NCBI GenBank assembly: GCA_964545345.1
Contig: CAZJFE010000024.1
Span: 1-10,684, forward strand
DNA from: JAUSKF01 sp964545345
Lineage (GTDB): Bacteria; Patescibacteriota; Minisyncoccia; UBA6257; WO2-44-18
Direction of reading: 5' to 3'
Length of the DNA stretch: 10,684 nucleotides
Position numbers and translations under genes: made by a program. Positions 8,242 to 10,684 of this stretch are shown one piece after another. The first letter of the stretch is position 1; each line of letters begins with the position of its first letter. Under the pieces are notes generated by a model. The model had not been told where the DNA came from. It saw only the letters and a program-made list of their open reading frames with translations, and did not search any database.

Positions 8242-10684
8242 ATGAATATAACTAGAGACATACTACAGCGTTCCTTCTGGGCCCTTCCGATCGGGGAGGT
8301 TTTAGATATTTTAGAAACCACTAGGGGTGGATTAAGTGCGGATGAAGTGAAGGAACGCAGGCATATTTTCGGAAGGGGAGATTTGCCGAAAAAAATGCGG
8401 CTTTCGGCTTTGAAGATCTTTTTTGGGCAATTTAAGAGTCCGCTGCTTTTGCTGTTGTTGGGGGCGAGCGGAGTTACTTTATTTCTGAAAGATTGGAAGG
8501 ACGCGGGTGTGATTCTCGCGGCGGTCGCGGCCAACATTATTCTCGGTTTTTATCAGGAAAATAAGGCGGAAGCATCCCTGTCGCATTTGAAAACTTACAT
8601 CATTGAGCGGACCAGAGTTTTTCGCGACGGGCACGAAATTGAAGAAGACGCCGCGGAGTTGGTTCCGGGCGACATTATTCATCTTGCTCAAGGCGATCGC
8701 GTGCCGGCGGATTGCCGGCTGATTTATTTAAATGACTTTGTGGTTGATGAGGCAATTCTCACAGGAGAATCATTGCCGGTTAATAAAACTACCGAGCCAT
8801 CCAGTTTCAAGGCGGTATTGGCCGATCGGAAATCCATGGTTTTCAACGGAACACTGGTGGTGCAGGGTTTCGCCAACGCGGTAGTTTGCGCGACCGGCAA
8901 AGATACCGAGCTAGGAAAGATCGCTAGCTTTGTGGCGGCATCCGAAAAGGAAACTACGCCACTGCAGAAAGCGATTCTGCGCTTCAGCATGAAAACCAGC
9001 GTAATTTTGTTGGCGCTGACTCTAGTTGTCTTCTTCCTGGGACTTTATGCGGGTAAACCGATTTTAGATATGTTTTTGATTGCCGTGGCGATCGCCGTGG
9101 CGGCCGTGCCAGAAGGTCTCCCTGTCGCTCTGACGGTGATTCTGGCGATTGGCGTGCAGAGGTTGGCCAAGAAGAACGGTATTGTGCGTAAATTGTTAGC
9201 GGCGGAAACTTTGGGAAATACTTCCATTATTTTGACCGACAAAACCGGAACGTTGACGGAGGCGAAGATGGAACTTTCTAAAATATCTGTGTTCGCTTCG
9301 GACTATTCCGAAGAGGAGGTAATTCGTCTCGCGCTTTTAAATACTGACGTGGTGGTGGAAAATGTTCGCGAGCATTATTCCAAATGGCGCCTGATTGGCC
9401 GTCCGCTTGAGGCCGCGATGGTGAAGGCCGCCGCCCGGGTCGGTATTTTAATTAATGAAGTAAAAAAGAAAGTAGAGTTGCTGGATTATTTGCCGTTTAC
9501 TTCCAAGAATAAATTTTCCGCTTCCCTGTCTAAGAGTGAGAGCGGTTTAGTGATGGCGGTTTTTGGAGCGCCGGAGATTTTATTAAAAAATTCCGATCTT
9601 CCCGAAACGCGTAAGCAGGAACTAATTAAAGAGGTAGATAAGATGGCTTATAGTGGCGAGAGAGTTTTGGGGCTGGCTATTCGGACGTTCTCTACCGACC
9701 AAGAAATCTCTTTACGGGAGAAGGGTAATTTAGAACAATTGCATTTTCTTGGCACGATTTCTTTTAGAGATCCGTTGAGATTGGGAGCAAAGGAAGCGAT
9801 TCAGAAAGTCCGGCAGGCGGGTGTGCGCACTTTAATTGTGACCGGTGATCACCGCGGCACGGCCGAATCAGTGGCCGAAGCATTGGGATTTCATGTGGAT
9901 AGAGATGAGGTGATTGATGGCGCGGAATTGGATTCGCTTTCGGATGTAGAATTGAAGAAACGGCTTTCAATTTTGCAGATTGTCGCGCGAGTTAGCCCGG
10001 AGGGGAAATTGAGGATCGCTAAAGCATTCAAGGAATTGGGAGAAGTGGTAGCGATGACTGGCGATGGCATTAACGACGCGGCTTCTTTGAAAGAAGCAGA
10101 CATCGGCATTGCCATGGGTTCCGGAACGGATGTAGCGAAAGATGTTTCCGATCTGGTGTTATTAGATGATAATTTCTCCACCATCGTGGCGGCGATTGAG
10201 GAGGGTAGGCGAATTTTGGAAAACATCCGTAAGGTGATTGTTTATCTTTTTTCTTCGCTCTTTGGTGAATTGATTTTAATCGGCGGGGCGATTATTGCCG
10301 GTCTGGATCTACCGCTGACCGCTATTCAAATTCTTTTCGTGAATTTCATCGCTGATACTTTCCCGGCATTGGCGTTGGCTTTTGAAGATCATGGTGAATA
10401 TTTAGGGCATAAGCGAAAGAAGAAAGGGGTGAATTTATTTGATAAAGAAATGGCGTTTTTAACTTTCTTGATCGGCGCTCCGACCAGCGTGATTTATTTC
10501 GCCCTATACTACTATTTGGTTCAACTTGGATTTGATATTGAGATTGTGAAGACTGCTATGTTTGCGACTTTCGCTGGTTCCTCCCTGTTCGTTATTTTTT
10601 CCGTCAGCAGTTTGCGCCGGTCCGTGTTTACCTACAACCCCTTCCATAATCCCTTATTGCTGGGCGGGGTGGTGCTGGGATTAG
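8242..10684 (+). CDS. P-type cation ATPase (IIA, Ca2+-type), 3' end outside the window
   Basis: The frame is open for 814 codons to the window edge; perhaps 50-90 residues (the last membrane helices) are missing. Order: N-terminal cation-ATPase region (ALPIGEVLDILE, GLSADEVKER), actuator TGES (174-177), TM4 VPEGLP (289-294), phosphorylated D333 in DKTGT, TGDH (534-537) and hinge TGDGIND (606-612). The TM4 Glu, the Glu in TM5 SSLFGELI and Asn/Asp in TM6 NFIADTFPALAL match SERCA ligands (E309, E771, N796, D800), favouring Ca2+ export. TM5 has Leu where SERCA has N768. The usual KGAPE nucleotide motif reads FGAPE. Start: ATG at 8242 follows an in-frame stop; AAGG directly abuts it, too close for a normal ribosome site, and an ATGTGA lies just upstream. 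Confidence 0.95.
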   Translation, partial: MNITRDILQRSFWALPIGEVLDILETTRGGLSADEVKERRHIFGRGDLPKKMRLSALKIFFGQFKSPLLLLLLGASGVTLFLKDWKDAGVILAAVAANIILGFYQENKAEASLSHLKTYIIERTRVFRDGHEIEEDAAELVPGDIIHLAQGDRVPADCRLIYLNDFVVDEAILTGESLPVNKTTEPSSFKAVLADRKSMVFNGTLVVQGFANAVVCATGKDTELGKIASFVAASEKETTPLQKAILRFSMKTSVILLALTLVVFFLGLYAGKPILDMFLIAVAIAVAAVPEGLPVALTVILAIGVQRLAKKNGIVRKLLAAETLGNTSIILTDKTGTLTEAKMELSKISVFASDYSEEEVIRLALLNTDVVVENVREHYSKWRLIGRPLEAAMVKAAARVGILINEVKKKVELLDYLPFTSKNKFSASLSKSESGLVMAVFGAPEILLKNSDLPETRKQELIKEVDKMAYSGERVLGLAIRTFSTDQEISLREKGNLEQLHFLGTISFRDPLRLGAKEAIQKVRQAGVRTLIVTGDHRGTAESVAEALGFHVDRDEVIDGAELDSLSDVELKKRLSILQIVARVSPEGKLRIAKAFKELGEVVAMTGDGINDAASLKEADIGIAMGSGTDVAKDVSDLVLLDDNFSTIVAAIEEGRRILENIRKVIVYLFSSLFGELILIGGAIIAGLDLPLTAIQILFVNFIADTFPALALAFEDHGEYLGHKRKKKGVNLFDKEMAFLTFLIGAPTSVIYFALYYYLVQLGFDIEIVKTAMFATFAGSSLFVIFSVSSLRRSVFTYNPFHNPLLLGGVVLGL

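Noticed and set aside
1..10684. CRISPR array, transposase, integrase, toxin-antitoxin or other defence genes
   Set aside because: No regularly spaced repeats and no such protein motifs were seen on either strand.

Overview
The window looks like a compact bacterial chromosome of moderate GC. A member of the Candidate Phyla Radiation (Patescibacteria, Parcubacteria-like) is the best guess. The reasons are the very small four-cysteine protein with this flavour, short intergenic gaps, terminators that overlap stop codons, and several short, streamlined enzymes. This is an inference, since no rRNA or phylogenetic marker is present. TGA is used as a stop (thyA, SDR gene), so the standard bacterial code applies.

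Layout. Bases 1-1000 are tRNA-rich. A truncated tRNA-Ala(GGC) and a tRNA-Arg(CCT) lie on the minus strand; a 55-aa zinc-ribbon-like protein, tRNA-Ser(CGA) and tRNA-Ala(TGC) lie on the plus strand. The spacers here are not empty. They hold strong promoters, several hairpins, and duplicated pieces of the neighbouring tRNAs. Bases 994-2637 encode a SulP/SLC26 anion transporter starting 13 nt after tRNA-Ala. Bases 2692-2970 encode a small Cys/His-rich protein. Bases 3026-4377 hold a translationally coupled thyA-folA pair (dTMP synthesis and recycling of dihydrofolate). A minus-strand protein of unknown function (4387-5088) and a GNAT acetyltransferase (5188-5721) diverge from overlapping promoters.

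Bases 5743-5832 are tRNA-Ser(TGA). They are followed by a two-gene unit (5911-7361): a short-chain dehydrogenase coupled by a GTGA overlap to a short NAD-synthetase-like ATP-pyrophosphatase. Bases 7390-7655 are non-coding and bounded by a 19-bp near-perfect inverted repeat, with nested hairpins inside; this is a candidate MITE or structured RNA. Bases 7658-8137 (minus) encode a PRPP-motif phosphoribosyltransferase. Bases 8242-10684 encode a P-type (IIA, Ca2+-type) ATPase that runs off the end of the window.

The most interesting material is between genes: tRNA-fragment direct repeats flanking structured non-coding segments, the inverted-repeat-bounded element, and three genes whose stop codon sits exactly in the loop of the terminator hairpin. 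I see no CRISPR array, transposase, integrase or recognised defence system. All calls come from reading the sequence by eye; no database search or folding program was run.
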